This document shows positions 31,366 through 33,706 of a stretch of 33,706 nucleotides of DNA, one piece after another. A program made the translations under genes and the position numbers. Within the stretch, counting starts at the first letter, position 1, and every line of letters begins with the position of its first letter. The DNA is from Bimuria novae-zelandiae CBS 107.79 (lineage: Eukaryota > Ascomycota > Dothideomycetes > Pleosporales > Didymosphaeriaceae): contig ML976724.1 in NCBI GenBank assembly GCA_010015655.1, forward strand, positions 379,807 through 413,512, written 5' to 3'. Under the pieces are notes generated by a model. The model saw nothing but the letters and a program-made list of their open reading frames with translations, searched no databases and was not told the origin of the DNA.

Positions 31366-31383
31366 ATTAAGAGTCTCACTACC
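31366..31383 (+). promoter_or_regulatory. candidate primer binding site of element B2 (tRNA-Lys half-molecule type)
   Basis: ATTAAGAGTCTCACTACC begins on the first base after the LTR. The complement ends ...GACTCTTAAT, matching what I recall of the anticodon stem-loop of tRNA-Lys(CUU) (loop CUCUUAA). It is conserved with element B apart from two transitions. Confidence 0.45.
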
Positions 31384-31412
31384 TTAACTAACACTACCTT
31401 AAGCTAATTATA

Positions 31413-31724
31413 ATGGCCCTATCGACCCTTAGAGATCCTACAGTGATCCTGACTAACTACACTAACTATACGCCCTGGCTGCAATAACTAAAATTAAGGT
31501 GTTATATTCTTAATATCTAGAGAATTATTAATCTAGTATTAATAGTTAAACTAATTCTACAACCTGTGCTGCCTATAGCACTAATAATTAAAAAATATTA
31601 ACTAAGCACTGCCTTTATGGCAGCGCACCTAGATAAGGAACCAACACTGCCCTTATAACTATTAGTGGCAGGAGGAAAGTCGTTCAAAGAAGACAGCGAC
31701 TACTATAAATTATGGCTAGAAGTA
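31413..31724 (+). pseudogene. 5' part of gag of copia element B2
   Basis: ATG at 31413 opens MALSTLRDPTVILTNYTNY, then PWLQQLKLR-like sequence in which RIP-type changes give stops; it is the counterpart of MAQSTLRD in element B. The frame reaches LWLEV at the point where element H inserted and resumes in phase after H at 33520. The 48 bases between the primer site and the ATG form a short leader. Confidence 0.75.
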
Positions 31725-31726
31725 TA

Positions 31727-33516
31727 AGCTAGCGCATATAGTGTCCGAACACATAGGGTTTCCGAACACCGCGCCACGAAACCGCACTTGCAGAAAACAC
31801 GCGATATCTTAGTAACGCTACTTATAATTACTATTAACTATACATAGATTTAAGCGCTGCAGCTGCTATAGCTATAGTAGCTATTTCTAAGGCGCTTAAT
31901 ACAGTAGCTCTACGTAGTTAGGCTACTAAAGCCTTAGCTACGCGCATAGCCTCCCTGATACTCTCTACCTTTATAAAGCGTTAATTTAGGTCTACTTAAA
32001 CGCGCTTACGCTAACGCTAAAAGGCAGATATCTCTAGCTACTGCTCAAGTCGTCTTTTCTCTGCTTCTAGGCCTGTAGCTCTAGCATTTGCAGCTGCTAG
32101 AGCCTTACCTGCTTTCTATAAGAGTAGCCGGGTCGTACGACCTAAATTCTCGACGCTCTGGACGTTGCGCTGCGCTATATAGAGATCCCGAGGGCCTTGG
32201 GGAGTAGAGAAGAAGCTTTAAGGCTACTGCCGAGGCTACTACTGGTGCGTAGGCGTAGTAGGCCTTCAAGAGAGCTGCGATAAGCTGAGCACGTAATTGA
32301 TATTAAATGGGCAGATGCTAGTAGCCTGCTAGCCTGCTTAAATTACACGCTCTGTGAAGCCTTCCTTCCTAGCTTAATAGTAGCAGGTAATAAAGCGCTC
32401 CTTTTTAATAGGTACGGCGTCGTTAAGCGATGCAAGCTCCTGGATCTGGCGTCTGTAACTAGACTTAATAACGGAAAAAGGGGCTAGATCTAGAGGCTGC
32501 AGGGCGTGCGAGGTATGCGCAGGTAGGTATAAGAGCTCGATTTAATATTGCTTGCAGAGCCAGAGGAAGTCTATATTAATATGGCTACCGTGGCCGTTAA
32601 GGATAAGGAGGCGGTACTGGCTATTATCTATAGCCGTCTCAGGTATAAATATACGCTGTAGCCACTTAACACCTATCGCTTTCGACGTCCATCTATTCTC
32701 AGAGGTTGTATAGAGCCAGCTAGGCACGGATTTGGCTAGGAACCAAGTAGTTTATAGGGTCTGGCCTTTAAAGATGACTGCGCAGCATAGTTTCCGCCCT
32801 ATCGCCAATACGCACTCGATTATAGAGACCCACTCGCAATTCTTTAGAGACCAAATGTAAGCCTTCTTTTTCTGACTACTAGAGAGTACTCGGGTGTTTG
32901 TACATACTCCTAGAGCCACGCCAGTCTCATCTATATTATAGGTATTCTCCGTCTATATGTTAAGCCGCCGTCTAGTCTACTTATAGAGCTCTAGGAACGC
33001 GCGCACCTACTCTAGAGTTGCTGTATTAGCTTTCTAAGCCTTAAGCTTTCTACTAATAACTAATGCGACGCGTGGCTATCGCTTAATAAAGTGTAAGAGC
33101 TAGAGTTTACTAATAGGCTAACTATTACTATTTATACGTAGGATTTAATTAGCTATTTCTTAAGCGCGAGCGTGTGAGGGAGGGCAGGCGCGTGCGTCTT
33201 CTTTAAGGATCCAGTCTACTAGGAAGTCCTCTTATAGAGGAGTTAGCTACTACTAATACTAATAGCTAAGCGCGCTGTTCGTTGCGCCACGTAGTTAATC
33301 GTGTAGCGTTAATAAAGGAATACCGTACGCCTTCGTAGCTACGCGCTGGCTAGTATAAAGACCTATAGCGAGATTATTAATAGCTAATTGTATAGCGACC
33401 TTACGGGCGTCTATATTAATGAGCGTTGTGCAGAGAAATCGCGTGTTTTCTGCAGGTGTGGTGTTGTGGCGCGGTGTTTGGAAACCCTATGTGTTCGGAC
33501 ACTATATACGCTAGCT
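31727..33516 (-). mobile_element. pogo-like DNA transposon H, inserted in the gag of B2
   Basis: The ends are inverted repeats of about 60 bp: AGCTAGCG(C/T)ATATAGTGTC continuing CGAACACATAGGGTTTCC, with a few mismatches. TA flanks both sides (31725-31726, 33517-33518). With these boundaries, removing H and one TA restores the gag frame. Length 1,790 bp. TIR sequence and protein differ clearly from E/F/G, so it is a separate family. A relic of the same family is at 708-786. Confidence 0.85.
31834..33414 (-). pseudogene. transposase of element H (pogo/Fot-like), dead
   Basis: The frame runs in register from 33414 (ATA in place of ATG, then DARKVAIQLAI) to TAA at 31836-31834, 527 codons. It has an N-terminal psq-type HTH (SxRVATKAYGIPLLTLHD) and a core with YNIDETGVALGVCTN (first Asp), LLILNGHGSHINIDF, where the second catalytic Asp is Asn, and LPAHTSHALQPLDL with the third Asp intact. 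The C-terminal tail is Arg/Ala-rich. An open stretch of 61 codons covers 32727-32542. Stops at Gln/Trp codons make it non-functional. Confidence 0.87.
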
Positions 33517-33519
33517 TAT

Positions 33520-33706
33520 AAGCTGCTTAATTAATTATACTAAGACGAGAAGGCAGATCTCGATAAGATTATTACCTTTATATAATTAACTATCTTAGCT
33601 TATCTACAGAAGACATGTTGTCTACCTAACAAATTAATTAAGAAATGAATTAATAATCTAACGCTTACTGTCGGCGTAGATCTTAAAGACGAATACGAAC
33701 GCGCCC
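33520..33706 (+). pseudogene. continuation of gag of copia element B2, running off the right edge
   Basis: In phase with 31413-31724 after removing H, it reads KLLN then DEKADLDKIITFI and LAYLQKTCCLPNKLIKK. This aligns residue by residue with the gag of B (YKEERANINKVVIYL and LAYLQKNCCLLELLIK). RIP-type stops are present. Confidence 0.75.

Larger units (their letters stand above)
24762..33706 (+). mobile_element. Ty1/copia element B2, same family as B, interrupted by F and H and running off the window
   Basis: The 5' LTR is split: about 24762-24877 on the left and 31237-31365 on the right of element F. Its end (CTATTAAATCTAATA) matches the B and D LTRs. A primer site and a gag start follow. 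Gag is split again by element H and continues to the right edge. The left LTR boundary is uncertain (a TG start is possible at 24740, 24762 or 24776); the gypsy gag frame is readable up to about 24755. Confidence 0.75.

Noticed and set aside
24762..33706. A composite giant mobile element (Starship-like) or gene cluster
   Set aside because: No tyrosine recombinase captain, cargo genes or matching outer repeats; every component resolves as an ordinary transposon with its own duplication.

Overview
The window looks like a gene-poor, AT-rich block of a filamentous ascomycete (Pezizomycotina) genome. It consists almost entirely of transposable elements stacked inside one another and mutated in the style of repeat-induced point mutation (RIP). 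Reading frames of recognisable transposon proteins stay open in register for kilobases but are studded with TAA/TAG/TGA codons where Gln (CAA/CAG) or Trp (TGG) would be expected. The two LTRs of one element differ only by transitions. I found no rRNA, tRNA or CRISPR array. The only candidate host gene is a partial, intron-containing minus-strand reading frame at the left edge. The species cannot be named from the sequence.

Left half. Copia element A (+ strand, 2258-16774, target duplication CTTTT) received a second copia element B (- strand, 3027-11720, duplication GGAGC). B in turn received a hAT DNA transposon (4860-8038, 8-bp duplication CCTTCCAC) and a related copia LTR that now remains solo (8881-9105, duplication GGTAG). 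Removing each insert with one copy of its duplication rejoins the interrupted frame, so the order of insertion can be read directly: A, then B, then the hAT and the solo LTR. The flanks (1171-2257 and 16780-18263) are AT-rich with no recognisable genes.

Middle. A 450-bp solo LTR (18264-18713, duplication ATAGT) is followed by an unrecognised higher-GC island (about 19050-19440). Next comes a truncated end of a pogo-like element (19526-19690), then a Ty3/gypsy chromovirus on the - strand (LTR 19691-20166; pol with protease, RT, RNase H, integrase and a C-terminal chromodomain). This gypsy carries an extra opposite-strand reading frame (20265-20768) between its 3' LTR and pol.

Right half. The gypsy gag is interrupted near 24762 by a copia element of B type (B2, + strand), which runs off the window. 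The B2 LTR was hit by a pogo-like transposon F (24878-31234). Both inverted repeats of F were themselves hit by relatives: E (24912-27050) in the left one and G (29105-31217) in the right one, each at a TA inside the same short TIR word. The B2 gag was hit by a fourth, more distant pogo-like element H (31727-33516).

All the transposases and polyproteins are broken, so the region now reads as a transposon graveyard. Its most unusual features are the TIR architecture and insertion pattern of E/F/G, the antisense gypsy ORF, a candidate half-tRNA primer site in B/B2, and sharply bounded tracts of RIP-type mutation inside single elements.
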